Notes under the pieces: generated by a model
Told to the model about the DNA's origin: nothing
Database searches by the model: none
The model's input: the letters and a program-made list of their open reading frames with translations, nothing else
Made by a program: the position numbers and the translations under genes
Source: Bacteroidota bacterium
Lineage (GTDB): Bacteria > Bacteroidota > Bacteroidia > Chitinophagales > Saprospiraceae
DNA length: 57,941 nucleotides
Reading direction: 5' to 3'
Assembly (NCBI GenBank): GCA_017857395.1
Contig: JAFMDF010000020.1
Coordinates: 1 to 57,941 of the forward strand
Part shown: in pieces, positions 8,569 to 16,907 of the stretch
Layout of the letters: the number at the start of each line of letters is the position of its first letter
How positions within the stretch are numbered: the stretch's first letter is position 1

Positions 8569-9915
8569 ATGAAAACCCGTTTCCTTTGCCTGCTGTTTGT
8601 TTGCGCATTAATTGTTGCCTGTACAAAAGATAAAATTTACATTGATACGCCACTTGACCAAATATTAACGACTTCATTGATTCGAGCTTCTAAAACCAAT
8701 GATTTAGACCATTTTATCCTTCCTGATAGTGATGATTTCACCGCCATTCCTCAAGATATTCATAATCCCTTGAGTACGGAAAAAGTGTTTTTAGGTAAAA
8801 TGCTATTCTATGAAACAGGAATTGCTCTTAATGCTACAAAAGAGGCAGGTAAAAAGACTTATTCTTGTGCCTCTTGTCACGTACCCGAAGCAGGCTTTAG
8901 ACCGGGTAATGCCCAAGGTATAGCAGACGGTGGTATCGGTTTTGGTATACTTGGAGAAGGTCGTACTAAATTGGCTGCTTATCGAGACCATGAAATGGAT
9001 GTACAAGGAGTTCGAGCAATGAGTGTGTTAAACGTTGCTTATGTCGAAAACACGACTTGGAATGGTCGTTTTGGTAGCAGTGGGGCTAATATTGGGACGG
9101 AAGACCGTTGGGATTTAGACACGTTATTAGCCGTTAATTATGAAGGGTTCGAGTCTTTAGAATCTCAATTAATAGAAGGAATAAAGTTACACCGAATGGA
9201 TATTACCACAGAAGTTTTAGACGAATATGGTTATCGACCCTACTTTGATGCTGCCTTTGGTAATGAGCCAGCAACTGACCGCTATTCCCAAAAAAATGCT
9301 GCTTTTGCCCTTTCTGCTTATCTAAGAACACTATTATCAAATGAAGCACCTTTTCAAACCTATTTAAAAGGGGATAGAACGGCCATGACGGAACAAGAAA
9401 AAAGAGGGGCTTTGGTCTTCTTTTCTGATGCTAAATGTTATCATTGTCATAAAGAAAAGAATCTAGGGGCTAATGAATTTTATTCAGTAGGTGTTAAAGA
9501 TTTATATGAAACTGGAACGGCTTTTAATACCTCAGCAGCCGATGTAAAAAACCTAGGTAGAGCAGAATTTTCTGGTCGTCCAGAAGATAGGCATAAATTC
9601 AAAATACCTCAACTATATAATATGGGCGATGCCTCATTTTATTTTCATGGCAGTAGTAAAGCAACCTTAAAAGAGGTGGTTGACTATTTTAATGAAGGTA
9701 TTCCAGAAAATCCAAATATTCCTACTGAAAAAATTGCTCGTCAATTCAAACCTTTGAATTTAACTAAGGAACAAGTTGCGGATTTAACTGCCTTTTTGGC
9801 AACAGGCTTGCGAGATGGCAATCTAAATCGGTATGTACCTGAGCAGGTTTTATCTGGTTATTGTTTTCCTAATAATGATTTGTTTTCTAGGATTGAAATG
9901 GGGTGTGAGGACTAA
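8569..9915 (+). CDS. Di-haem cytochrome c peroxidase/MauG family lipoprotein
   Basis: 448 residues. The N-terminus is a lipoprotein signal (lipobox IVAC, Cys about 18), so the protein is periplasmic and lipid-anchored. Two c-type haem sites are visible: CASCH (Cys 100) and CYHCH (Cys 290), each in the context usual for the two domains of CCP/MauG enzymes (SCHVPEAGF; CYHCHKEKN). Family members reduce H2O2 or carry out oxidations through a bis-Fe(IV) state. The N-terminal part is longer than in the second such protein here (20973-22052). Regulation may involve the single operator at 8306. The natural electron donor or substrate cannot be told. Confidence 0.9.
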   Translation: MKTRFLCLLFVCALIVACTKDKIYIDTPLDQILTTSLIRASKTNDLDHFILPDSDDFTAIPQDIHNPLSTEKVFLGKMLFYETGIALNATKEAGKKTYSCASCHVPEAGFRPGNAQGIADGGIGFGILGEGRTKLAAYRDHEMDVQGVRAMSVLNVAYVENTTWNGRFGSSGANIGTEDRWDLDTLLAVNYEGFESLESQLIEGIKLHRMDITTEVLDEYGYRPYFDAAFGNEPATDRYSQKNAAFALSAYLRTLLSNEAPFQTYLKGDRTAMTEQEKRGALVFFSDAKCYHCHKEKNLGANEFYSVGVKDLYETGTAFNTSAADVKNLGRAEFSGRPEDRHKFKIPQLYNMGDASFYFHGSSKATLKEVVDYFNEGIPENPNIPTEKIARQFKPLNLTKEQVADLTAFLATGLRDGNLNRYVPEQVLSGYCFPNNDLFSRIEMGCED

Positions 9916-9935
9916 GTGTTTGTTTTTTCAGATGT

Positions 9936-9994
9936 GAGTTGTAGCTCAGACCAGAGGTCAAAGCTACAACTCTTCACCTAAATCACTTTGAGCC
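9936..9994 (-). repeat. Incomplete second copy of the 82-bp MITE-like repeat
   Basis: On the minus strand this begins with the 20-base segment GGCTCAAAGTGATTTAGGTG that also begins the element at 54837-54918, and continues with the same double hairpin: GAGTTGTAGCT (9936-9946) pairs with AGCTACAACTC (9962-9972), enclosing GACC-aga-GGTC. The distal inverted terminus found at 54904-54918 is missing here, so this copy is truncated at the side facing the MauG-like gene. It supplies the last codons and stop of the sugar dehydrogenase remnant. Confidence 0.7.
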
Positions 9995-10163
9995 AAATAA
10001 ATATTGCCATCCAATCCCATTTCAATATCTCTGATTCGGGCTAAGTCTTTTATTATTGTTTCTCGATAAATAATTTTATTACCCCTTTTATTAAACGATA
10101 TTGCTCTACACCTCTAAGCGTTCCTACAATAAGAATCCTTTTCCATTTCGGAAAAATTGCACC
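9964..10163 (-). pseudogene. Remnant of a PQQ-dependent soluble sugar dehydrogenase
   Basis: Translating the minus strand gives IFPKWKRILIVGTLRGVEQ from about 10158 downward, then after a frameshift near 10080 NKIIYRETIIKDLARIRDIE and MGLDGNIYLAQSDLGEEL-stop at 9964. These segments are the conserved C-terminal part of the glucose/sorbosone dehydrogenase (aldose sugar dehydrogenase, Asd) family: the FPxWK...LVGTLRG strand and the RIRDI...DGxIYL blade. The gene is shifted in frame, loses its end to the repeat at 9936-9994, and its upstream part is cut off by the 151-bp element at 10189-10339. A relic, not a working gene. Confidence 0.75.
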
Positions 10164-10188
10164 ATTTCAGAAGTTTAATTTCTTTCCT

Positions 10189-10339
10189 CTTATTACTGGA
10201 CATTTGCTTTAAAACTTACAAAGTCTTTTCCTTTTTGACTTGGGAAGTTTACTTTATTGATTATGAGTTATTTAGGCTTCCCAAGTTTTGAAAACTTTGT
10301 AAGTCAATTCACGAAAATATCAAAATGTCCAGTACTAAG
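10189..10339. mobile_element. MITE-like element, 151 bp, with 9-bp target duplication
   Basis: Terminal inverted repeats CTTATTACTGGACATTT (10189-10205) and AAATGTCCAGTACTAAG (10323-10339) match in 16 of 17 positions. Immediately outside each end is the direct repeat TTCTTTCCT (10180-10188 and 10340-10348), as expected for a 9-bp target-site duplication. Inside are further inverted arms (ACTTACAAAGT / ACTTTGTAAGT and ACTTGGGAAG / CTTCCCAAGT), so the whole element can fold into one long hairpin. There is no coding sequence, so it must have been moved by a transposase encoded elsewhere. It lies in the remains of the sugar dehydrogenase gene. Confidence 0.8.
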
Positions 10340-10393
10340 TTCTTTCCTATCCAATTTGTCATAACCTGTTGCTAATAAGGTCATTATATGAAT

Positions 10394-10473
10394 TGATAAT
10401 TGTCACCTGATAAAAGTCATGACATGGTAGTGATAAAAGTCATTAAAAAAGAATATAAAAAATTGGAATTTAA
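10394..10473 (+). promoter_or_regulatory. Triple Crp/Fnr-type operator upstream of tonB
   Basis: Three sites: TGATAATTGTCA (10394-10405), TGATAAAAGTCA (10408-10419) and TGATAAAAGTCA (10431-10442). The last two have the usual 11-base spacer (centres 23 bp apart); the first lies only 2 bases from the second. The -7 element at the expected place is poor (GAATTTAA, 10466-10473), so the start point is uncertain. TonB starts at 10558. Confidence 0.75.
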
Positions 10474-10557
10474 AGATAAGAATTACCTCCAAAATCAAAA
10501 TGTAAAACATTTTAGCTTTTCTAATTTATTTTCAACCTATTCAAAACCCTTTTATAT

Positions 10558-11499
10558 ATGAATTTAGATTTTACAGTTAGCACTTCCTTCTTTTTCTATG
10601 GTATGATTGGAATATTTTTTTTCCTTGCAGGATTTATTTATCTTGGGAAGCGATATTTTAAACGCCTTTCTGAAGCTCACCTCGCAGGTGAAGTTACCAA
10701 AAGAAAATATGCCTCACCTATCATTGGCCGAAACAAGTATCCTGATGTGAATGTATTTAGAGCTAGTACTACTTACCTAAAAATGGGATTATTAGTCGCT
10801 TTATTGATGACTGTTTTAGCCATGAATGTAACAACCTTTGAGGAAAAGATAGATATACCTGAGGATGCCCTAGTTTTGACCGAGGAATTTGAAATTGAGC
10901 CTCCTAGAACATCTGAACCGCCTCCGCCACCACCACCTCCACCGCCGCCAGTTATCGAAGAAGTTCCTAACGAAGAATTTATCGAAGAAGACGAGGTTGC
11001 CTTTTTAGACCAGAGCATTGATGAAAATACGGAGGTAGCTTATGTGCCGCCTCCTGTTGTTGAGAAAAAAGAGACCGCACCTCCGCCGCCACCTCCGCCG
11101 CCACCACCCGATGAAGTAGAAATTGAAGAAATCTTTAAAGTCGTGGAAGAAATGCCTCGTTTCCCTGGCTGTGACAACCTTGGAGATAAAATAGCCACCA
11201 AAAAATGTGCGGACCAAAAAATGTTAACATTTATTTATAAACACATTTCATATCCTCCCATTGCCAGAGAAAATGGAGTAGACGGAACCGTAGTCATTCA
11301 ATTTGTGGTCAATACTAAAGGGGAAATTAAAAATGCTAGGATAGTGAGAGATATAGGTGCGCAATGTGGTGCAGAAGCCCTTAGAGTTGTAAATTTGATG
11401 AATGAGAAGGCTGGTCTATGGACACCAGGCAAACAAAGAGGCAAAAACGTGAAGGTACAATTTAATTTGCCTGTTAAATTCAAATTAGAGTCGGTCTAA
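10558..11499 (+). CDS. tonB: Energy transducer TonB
   Basis: 313 residues. An N-terminal membrane segment (about 8-28) and a second at about 77-95 precede two proline-rich spacers (EPPPPPPPPPPPV near 122 and a similar stretch near 175), then the C-terminal TonB domain (YPPIARENGVDGTVVIQFVV ... VQFNLPVKFKLE). The cysteine pair before it (FPGCDNL, KKCADQ) is common in Bacteroidota TonB proteins. TonB couples the proton-motive force through ExbB/ExbD to outer-membrane receptors. No exbBD or receptor gene is adjacent, so this is an orphan TonB with its own operator cluster, possibly serving uptake under the same stress. It ends at the strong terminator at 11537. Confidence 0.93.
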   Translation: MNLDFTVSTSFFFYGMIGIFFFLAGFIYLGKRYFKRLSEAHLAGEVTKRKYASPIIGRNKYPDVNVFRASTTYLKMGLLVALLMTVLAMNVTTFEEKIDIPEDALVLTEEFEIEPPRTSEPPPPPPPPPPPVIEEVPNEEFIEEDEVAFLDQSIDENTEVAYVPPPVVEKKETAPPPPPPPPPPDEVEIEEIFKVVEEMPRFPGCDNLGDKIATKKCADQKMLTFIYKHISYPPIARENGVDGTVVIQFVVNTKGEIKNARIVRDIGAQCGAEALRVVNLMNEKAGLWTPGKQRGKNVKVQFNLPVKFKLESV

Positions 11500-11536
11500 T
11501 CCCTGGGGGTTCAAGCGAAGCTAGCTACATATAAGG

Positions 11537-11583
11537 ATAAAATTGCCCACTTTTTGATTTCCAAAAAAAGTGGGCAATTTTAT
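11537..11583 (+). terminator. Terminator after tonB
   Basis: Perfect 19-bp stem: ATAAAATTGCCCACTTTTT (11537-11555) and its complement (11565-11583), loop of 9 bases, with T-rich descending end. Works on either strand. Confidence 0.85.
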
Positions 11584-11655
11584 GCTTTATTAAAAAGCCC
11601 AAGCCATTCTTCATAGAGCATTGAAAATTACTAGACCTTTAAAATTAATGTTATA

Positions 11656-12315
11656 ATGAATCTCTTTTTTAGAAGAAGTATTATTGCGGGGACGGGCTTA
11701 TTCCTCTGTATTTTTATGATTGTTCACCTATCTGCTAATTGCATTTTGTTATTGCCAGAAGAAATCGCAAGAGGAATGTACAATGCTTATTCAACTACTT
11801 TAAGAGAAAATCCAATTATTAAAATAGTTGCCTATCTTTTGTATTTATCCATCCTACTGCATGTGATATATGCAATACTTGTAACTTTCAGAAATAGGTC
11901 TGCTAAGCCCGATAAATATGCCATCAATAAAACCGAAGACAATAGTTCTTGGGCCTCCCAAAACATGGGTTTATTAGGCATTCTCTTATTACTATTTCTA
12001 ATTGTCCACTTAGCTAACTTTTGGGCAAGAATTAAATTAGGTATGGGAGCGTCTGTAGGTTTAGATGCAGCAGGAAATGTAGATGTTTACGAAGTAACCA
12101 GTAGCTTATTTCATAATGGTTTTTATGTCCTTTTTTATTCGCTATTGATGATTCCCTTGGGCTTTCATTTAAATCATGGATTAAAAAGTGCTTTTAAAAC
12201 CCTTGGTTTTTATCATCGAAAAGGATTGAAGGTATTGGCCAGAGTATCGGTGATTTATGCAAGTATCCTGTCAGTAGGATTCGGAATTATTCCATTAATT
12301 GTGTATTTTAAATAA
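11656..12315 (+). CDS. sdhC: Succinate dehydrogenase cytochrome b subunit
   Basis: 219 residues with five hydrophobic segments and histidines placed as in the single-subunit, di-haem membrane anchor of Bacteroidota/Wolinella-type (type B) succinate:quinone oxidoreductases ([33 protein letters not shown]). It anchors SdhAB in the inner membrane and passes electrons to menaquinone. No separate sdhD exists, as expected for this type. The gene starts an sdhC-sdhA-sdhB cluster. There is no Crp/Fnr-type operator in front; a weak GACCTTTA box at 11634-11641 may be its -7 element. Confidence 0.92.
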   Translation: MNLFFRRSIIAGTGLFLCIFMIVHLSANCILLLPEEIARGMYNAYSTTLRENPIIKIVAYLLYLSILLHVIYAILVTFRNRSAKPDKYAINKTEDNSSWASQNMGLLGILLLLFLIVHLANFWARIKLGMGASVGLDAAGNVDVYEVTSSLFHNGFYVLFYSLLMIPLGFHLNHGLKSAFKTLGFYHRKGLKVLARVSVIYASILSVGFGIIPLIVYFK

Positions 12316-12370
12316 TTCAGCTTATTGGTGGCTTATAGTCAAAATTCAATCATCACTCAAAATAGACCCT

Positions 12371-14281
12371 ATGATAATAGATGCAAAAATACCAGAAGGG
12401 AAATTAGAAGAAAAATGGCGAAATTATCAAAGAAAAAGTAAGCTGATTAATCCTGCTAATAAGAAGAAATTGAATGTGATAGTAGTTGGTTCAGGTTTGT
12501 CAGGTGCGGGGGCAGCCGCTACTTTAGCCGAATTGGGTTATGAGGTACAATGTTTTTGCTATCAAGATTCTGCTCGCCGAGCGCATTCTGTAGCGGCACA
12601 AGGCGGTATCAATGCGGCCAAAAATTATCAGCATGATGGAGATAGTGTTTGGCGGATGTTTTATGATACCTTGAAAGGTGGAGATTTTAGATCAAGAGAG
12701 GCAAATACCTATCGCTTAGCTGAATTATCTGCTCCCCTTATAGACCACTATACCCAACAAGGAGTGCCATTTGCCAGAGAATATGGGGGTGTTTTGGCCA
12801 ATCGTAGTTTTGGCGGGGTACAAGTTCAACGAACCTTCTATGCCAGAGGACAAACAGGGCAACAATTATTATTGGCGGCCTATTCCCAATTATATAAAAT
12901 GATTCGAGCTAAAAAAGTGAGGATGTTCACTCGACATGAAATGCTCGATTTAGTAGTTATTGATGGGAAAGCCAAAGGAATTATTGCCCGAGATTTGGTC
13001 AATGGTCACCTCAAACGTTTTGTAGCAGATGCCGTGGTCTTGGCAACGGGTGGTTATTCCAGGGTGTTTAGATTATCTACTTTGGCGATTGGTTGCAATG
13101 GAAGTGCGATATGGAAAGCCCATAAACGGGGCGCATTTTTTGCGGCACCTAGCTTTACCCAAATTCACCCTACTGCTTTACCACAAACAAGTGAAGCTCA
13201 ATCCAAATTAACTTTAATGTCCGAATCTTTGCGGAATGATGGCCGGATATGGGTGCCTAAAAAGAAAGGAGACCTTAGAAAGGCCAATAATATACCAGAA
13301 AAAGAAAGAGATTATTATTTAGAAAGAAAATACCCCAGTTTTGGAAATTTAGCGCCAAGAGATATTGCTTCTCGTGCCGCTAAAGAGCGAATTGATGCAG
13401 GACATGGAGTCGGGCGCTTAAAAAATGCAGTCTATTTAGACTTCAAACATGCTATTGAAAATGCTGGTCTCCATACCATCAAAGACCGTTATGCTAACCT
13501 TTTTACGATGTATAAAAAGATTACGGGAATTGATGCTTATCAAGAGCCTATGCAGATTTCGCCTGCTGCTCATTTTTCTATGGGTGGACTTTGGGTAGAC
13601 TATGAATTGATGACCACTATTCCAGGTTTATACGCCATAGGCGAATGCAATTTTTCGGACCATGGGGCGAATCGTTTAGGCGCAAATTCGTTATTACAAG
13701 CAAGTGTAGATGGCTATTTTATATTGCCAAATACTATCAATAATTACCTTGCTCAAGAATTGACAGAAGCGCCCATTAGCATCGACCATCCAATGTTTAC
13801 TAAAATAGAAAAGGAAATTAAGGAACATATTAGTAAAATATTTGCGGTTGCTGGTACAAAAACCGTTGACCATTTTCACCGAGCATTAGGAAAAATAATG
13901 TGGCAGGAATGTGCCATGAGTAGAAATAAACTTGGGTTAGAAAAAGCGATTACCCAAATAAATAGCATTAAGGAAGCATTTTGGGCAGATGTAAAAGTAA
14001 CGGGTCATAATGACGAAATAAATACCGAATTAGAGAAAGCCCTCCGATTGGCTGATTTTATAGAATTAGCCGTTTTGATGTGTACGGATGCGTTACAAAG
14101 AGCTGAATCTTGTGGTGCACACTTCAGAGAAGAGTTCCAAACAGCAGAAGGAGAAGCCGTTCGGATGGATGAGGAGTATGCCTATGTTTCTGCTTGGGAA
14201 TATAAAAGAGGTAGTTTCCAATTGCATAAAGAAAAATTGGCCTTTGAATTTGTGAAGCCAAGCGTTCGAAGTTATAAATAA
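12371..14281 (+). CDS. sdhA: Succinate dehydrogenase flavoprotein subunit
   Basis: 636 residues from the ATG at 12371; the open frame extends to 12299, overlapping sdhC, but homology begins after [10 protein letters not shown]. The dinucleotide fold [13 protein letters not shown] lies at about 37-50; His 72 in [11 protein letters not shown] is the residue expected to carry covalently bound FAD. Active-site blocks are present: QIHPTALPQ, a [10 protein letters not shown] segment with [17 protein letters not shown], and the C-terminal helical domain. It oxidises succinate to fumarate, or the reverse in fumarate reduction. Length and order (C-A-B) are normal for Bacteroidota. Confidence 0.97.
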   Translation: MIIDAKIPEGKLEEKWRNYQRKSKLINPANKKKLNVIVVGSGLSGAGAAATLAELGYEVQCFCYQDSARRAHSVAAQGGINAAKNYQHDGDSVWRMFYDTLKGGDFRSREANTYRLAELSAPLIDHYTQQGVPFAREYGGVLANRSFGGVQVQRTFYARGQTGQQLLLAAYSQLYKMIRAKKVRMFTRHEMLDLVVIDGKAKGIIARDLVNGHLKRFVADAVVLATGGYSRVFRLSTLAIGCNGSAIWKAHKRGAFFAAPSFTQIHPTALPQTSEAQSKLTLMSESLRNDGRIWVPKKKGDLRKANNIPEKERDYYLERKYPSFGNLAPRDIASRAAKERIDAGHGVGRLKNAVYLDFKHAIENAGLHTIKDRYANLFTMYKKITGIDAYQEPMQISPAAHFSMGGLWVDYELMTTIPGLYAIGECNFSDHGANRLGANSLLQASVDGYFILPNTINNYLAQELTEAPISIDHPMFTKIEKEIKEHISKIFAVAGTKTVDHFHRALGKIMWQECAMSRNKLGLEKAITQINSIKEAFWADVKVTGHNDEINTELEKALRLADFIELAVLMCTDALQRAESCGAHFREEFQTAEGEAVRMDEEYAYVSAWEYKRGSFQLHKEKLAFEFVKPSVRSYK

Positions 14282-14323
14282 GGCGTGAAGCATTAATAAG
14301 TTAGTATTATTCAAAATTAAACC

Positions 14324-15067
14324 ATGGAAGTTACATTTAGAATTTGGCGGCAAGATAATCCTACTAATAAAGGTGGTTTTATCAACTATGTAGTCGATGA
14401 CTTGGCCGAAGATATGTCTTTTTTGGAGGCATTAGACCACCTAAATGAAATATTGGTTTTAAGAAATGAAAAAGTAGTAGCCTTTGAATATGACTGTCGA
14501 GAAGGTATCTGTGGACAATGTGGCATTTTTATCAACGGACGAGCGCATGGCCCTCATAGCAATATAACGACCTGTCAATTGTATATGCGAAGTTTTAAGG
14601 ATGGCGCAATTATAACGGTAGAACCCTGGCGCGCCAAATCTTTTCCAATACTTAAAGACTTAATTGTTGACCGTTCCGCTTTTGACCGAATCATTGAACA
14701 TGGAGGATATATTAGCGCAAAAACAGGAACTGCTCCAGAAGCCAATGCTATTCTAATTGGAAAAGGAGTCTCAGATAAAGCAATGGATGCAGCTGCTTGT
14801 ATTGGTTGTGGAGCCTGTGTGGCAACCTGTAAAAATTCGTCCGCTGCCTTATTTACCGCTGCTAAAATCAATCATTTAAATTCCTTACCGCAAGGAAAGC
14901 CCGAAGCCCATCAACGAGTATTGGATATGACGACTCAAATGGAAAAAGAAGGATTTGGGCATTGTTCTTTCACAGGTGCTTGCGAAGTGGAATGTCCAGA
15001 GGGCATTTCTATTGCCAATATAGCCGAAATGAATGCCCGATATTTCAAAGCGAAAATCTTTGGCTAA
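14324..15067 (+). CDS. sdhB: Succinate dehydrogenase iron-sulfur subunit
   Basis: 247 residues. The [2Fe-2S] cysteines are in DCREGICGQCG (about 66-76) with a fourth at TTCQLYM; the [4Fe-4S] and [3Fe-4S] ligands are in CIGCGACVATCK and CSFTGACEVECPEG. It carries electrons from the FAD of SdhA to the haems and quinone site of SdhC. It follows sdhA after 42 bases and ends just before the double hairpin at 15088-15134. All metal ligands are intact. Confidence 0.97.
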   Translation: MEVTFRIWRQDNPTNKGGFINYVVDDLAEDMSFLEALDHLNEILVLRNEKVVAFEYDCREGICGQCGIFINGRAHGPHSNITTCQLYMRSFKDGAIITVEPWRAKSFPILKDLIVDRSAFDRIIEHGGYISAKTGTAPEANAILIGKGVSDKAMDAAACIGCGACVATCKNSSAALFTAAKINHLNSLPQGKPEAHQRVLDMTTQMEKEGFGHCSFTGACEVECPEGISIANIAEMNARYFKAKIFG

Positions 15068-15087
15068 TCAATGATTTATTTGGGGCA

Positions 15088-15134
15088 TCTCCACCTGTTA
15101 GTAGGCGGAGAGACCCTATCTGATAAAAAATCAG
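15088..15134. terminator. Bidirectional terminator between sdhB and the CBS gene
   Basis: TCTCCACCT (15088-15096) pairs with AGGCGGAGA (15103-15111) with one mismatch; a second hairpin CTGATaaaaaATCAG (15120-15134) follows, then a T-rich run on the plus strand. It serves the convergent sdhB and the CBS gene that ends at 15131. Confidence 0.6.
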
Positions 15135-15553
15135 AATTGTTTTTTTCGTGCTTTCTTATTAGGTGTAGGGGCATTTTTAGCAATATATCGATGCTTCTCA
15201 ATTAATTTCAATAAATCAAAAGCACTTAATACGCCTACGATTTGCTTTTCGTGAGTTACCACCAAGTGATGAATGTGGTGATTCCGCATAATCCTAGCAG
15301 CAATATGCACATCAGAATATTTTGGAATACTCAATATTTTTGTAGTCATGATATGCCTAATTTGTGTATCATCAGAAATATCTTCTACTAAATCTTTGGT
15401 GGTTATTATTCCTTCCACTTCATTATTCTCGGTAACAATTGGCAAAGAATGGATTCCATTTCGTTGCATAATGTCTTTGGCTTGCCTTACTGTCTGATGT
15501 TTGTGCGTAGTAACTACGGAGGTTACCATTAAATCTTCAATTTTTACGTTCAT
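15131..15553 (-). CDS. Stand-alone CBS-pair protein
   Basis: 140 residues forming one pair of CBS domains (Bateman module): MVTSVVTTHKHQTVRQAKDIMQ ... GIHSLPIVTENNEVEGIITTKDL, then MTTKILSIPKYSDV ... HHLVVTHEKQIVGVLSAFDLLKL. Such modules sense adenine nucleotides (AMP/ATP) or S-adenosyl compounds. Stand-alone pairs include mycobacterial Hrp1 of the hypoxia regulon. A lysine/arginine-rich tail (NKKARKKQF) could contact nucleic acid; this is speculation. The operator pair at 15624-15658 lies directly upstream. Confidence 0.93.
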   Translation of the reverse strand: MNVKIEDLMVTSVVTTHKHQTVRQAKDIMQRNGIHSLPIVTENNEVEGIITTKDLVEDISDDTQIRHIMTTKILSIPKYSDVHIAARIMRNHHIHHLVVTHEKQIVGVLSAFDLLKLIEKHRYIAKNAPTPNKKARKKQF

Positions 15554-15592
15554 TTTCTTTTTTTAATAAAAATTTGATATTTAGAATAAACC

Positions 15593-15658
15593 TCAATTTA
15601 TTGTCTTTTTTACTCTTTTTAGGTGATACTTGTCATGCCTAAAGGGTGACATTTGTTA
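15593..15658 (-). promoter_or_regulatory. Paired Crp/Fnr-type operator of the CBS gene at 15553
   Basis: On the plus strand TGATACTTGTCA (15624-15635) and TGACATTTGTTA (15647-15658; last half imperfect), 11-base spacer. Reading leftward, 23 bases then TAAATTGA (minus strand, 15593-15600; 4 of 6). The rest of the 15554-15975 gap has two hairpins, TTGATTTGTTGGAC (15705-15718) with its partner at 15724-15738, and AAATTTTGCCG (15753-15763) with CGGCAAAATTT (15771-15781). The latter is followed on the minus strand by T's and is a candidate terminator of the DUF3365 gene. Confidence 0.7.
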
Positions 15659-15975
15659 CCTTATAAAAGGTTTTCTCATAAAGATGGGAATCACTATTCA
15701 TATCTTGATTTGTTGGACATCTAGTCCAAACAAATCAAAAAAGGGGATTTAAAAATTTTGCCGTTCGATACGGCAAAATTTGTTATATTTTATCACGGTT
15801 TAGGGATCATATTTTTTATAAGAAAGCCCTTTTACCTTATACAAACAACTGTTCGTAATACTCCCTAGCCATCCGATTGAAATCAAATTTTGAAACAACA
15901 TCGGTCATGCTGTTTTTCACTATAGCCAACTATTGAGCTGGTTCATTATAATATATATTTTACAGGTTTACTTCC

Positions 15976-16599
15976 TTATTTAGTTAATTGAATACTCCAC
16001 ATTCCTCTTAATTCCCCACTTGCATAACCAATGGCTTTGTCGTCAGGGTAGTGTTTTTTAATCAGTTGATAATTTTCATCAGTCAAAGTTTCGCCCAATT
16101 TTCCATGACAATTCAGACAAAAATCATTGAGCTTAATAGGTGCGTAAAAAGCTATTTTTTGCCCATCTAAAGGTTTTACAATTGGTTCTAAAGCTTGCCC
16201 ATCGGCAGCTTTCTTCCCAAAATCAGCTAATACTATTTGTTCTAATTCCGTCGCTTTATTTTTAGGGTTTCTATTTTTCAAAGAAGTCCGTCTAATTACT
16301 GCTTGATGTATCTGAGATAAACTATCTGTAATTTGATACGCTGCCAAATTACAGTATTGAATCGCATTTGGAATACCTCCTTCTTTTACTGCCTTTTGCA
16401 ACTGTTGAGATAAAGCGGTAAAGGTGACAGCAGCTATTTGTTTTCCTTTGCCTAAATAAACAGCTTCTTGTTCATCCGTCATTGCTGATTCGTTTTTTTG
16501 CTGCTGACTAGTGTTCTTGCAATCCCAAAAAGAAAAGGCAAGCAATAAGAAAAAGAATACAAATAAGGTCTTATTTTTCATAACTGATTTATTAATCAA
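15976..16599 (-). CDS. DUF3365 (Tll0287-like) haem-binding protein
   Basis: 207 residues (perhaps 201 from the second Met at 16581). A hydrophobic N-terminal segment is followed by Cys in SFWDC, suggesting a lipoprotein, though the lipobox is weak. Near the C-terminus is one c-type haem motif, CLNCHG, and then the family signature HYPDDKAIGYASGELRGMWSIQ. DUF3365/Tll0287-like domains are haem sensors or periplasmic redox proteins with an axial Cys or His ligand; no signalling domain is attached here. A 44-codon gene (16642-16776) lies just upstream in the same direction. Confidence 0.85.
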   Translation of the reverse strand: MINKSVMKNKTLFVFFFLLLAFSFWDCKNTSQQQKNESAMTDEQEAVYLGKGKQIAAVTFTALSQQLQKAVKEGGIPNAIQYCNLAAYQITDSLSQIHQAVIRRTSLKNRNPKNKATELEQIVLADFGKKAADGQALEPIVKPLDGQKIAFYAPIKLNDFCLNCHGKLGETLTDENYQLIKKHYPDDKAIGYASGELRGMWSIQLTK

Positions 16600-16641
16600 T
16601 GAATAGAATATCTTGCAAAGTTTGCCCCAAAACTGGCCTAA

Positions 16642-16776
16642 CTACTGTGATGTAAATTCAAATTCTGAGTCAGCCATCCACATTGCCTGAATATCTTTTT
16701 CGCCAAATAAAGCCGCTAATGAATTAGGTTTCATTTTTGAAAGCGGTAACTCCTTTAATTTTTTGTCAATTTTCAT
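16642..16776 (-). CDS. Small protein, 44 residues, unknown
   Basis: ATG at 16774-16776, stop at 16642-16644. The product begins MKIDKKLKELPLSKMKPNS and continues LAALFGEKDIQAMWMADSEF. A perfect -7 element TAAATTTG on the minus strand (16794-16801) lies about 18 bases before the start codon, supporting real expression. It precedes the DUF3365 gene by 42 bases and probably shares its transcript. No family is recognised; the composition (Met, acidic C-terminus) does not resemble a shadow frame. Confidence 0.6.
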   Translation of the reverse strand: MKIDKKLKELPLSKMKPNSLAALFGEKDIQAMWMADSEFEFTSQ

Positions 16777-16907
16777 ATTCTCTTTTTTGTTTACAAATTT
16801 ACGTTTTCTGTGATTATTTTTACACCTACTACGCAGTATTTACAACAAAAGGAGTGCACCAAAACGATACACTCCTCAACCAACTTAATATTATGATAAA
16901 ATATTTT

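Noticed and set aside
10914-11113. Low-complexity CCGCCACCACC tracts
   Set aside because: They encode the proline-rich spacers of TonB; opposite-strand glycine frames are shadows.
11600-11655. Possible Crp/Fnr control of sdhCAB
   Set aside because: A GACCTTTA box is present, but at the predicted operator position (about 11599-11610) there is no TGAY-N4-RTCA site.
12299-12371. Longer sdhA reading frame overlapping sdhC
   Set aside because: The extra 24 residues match nothing in SdhA; the ATG at 12371 gives the normal N-terminus.
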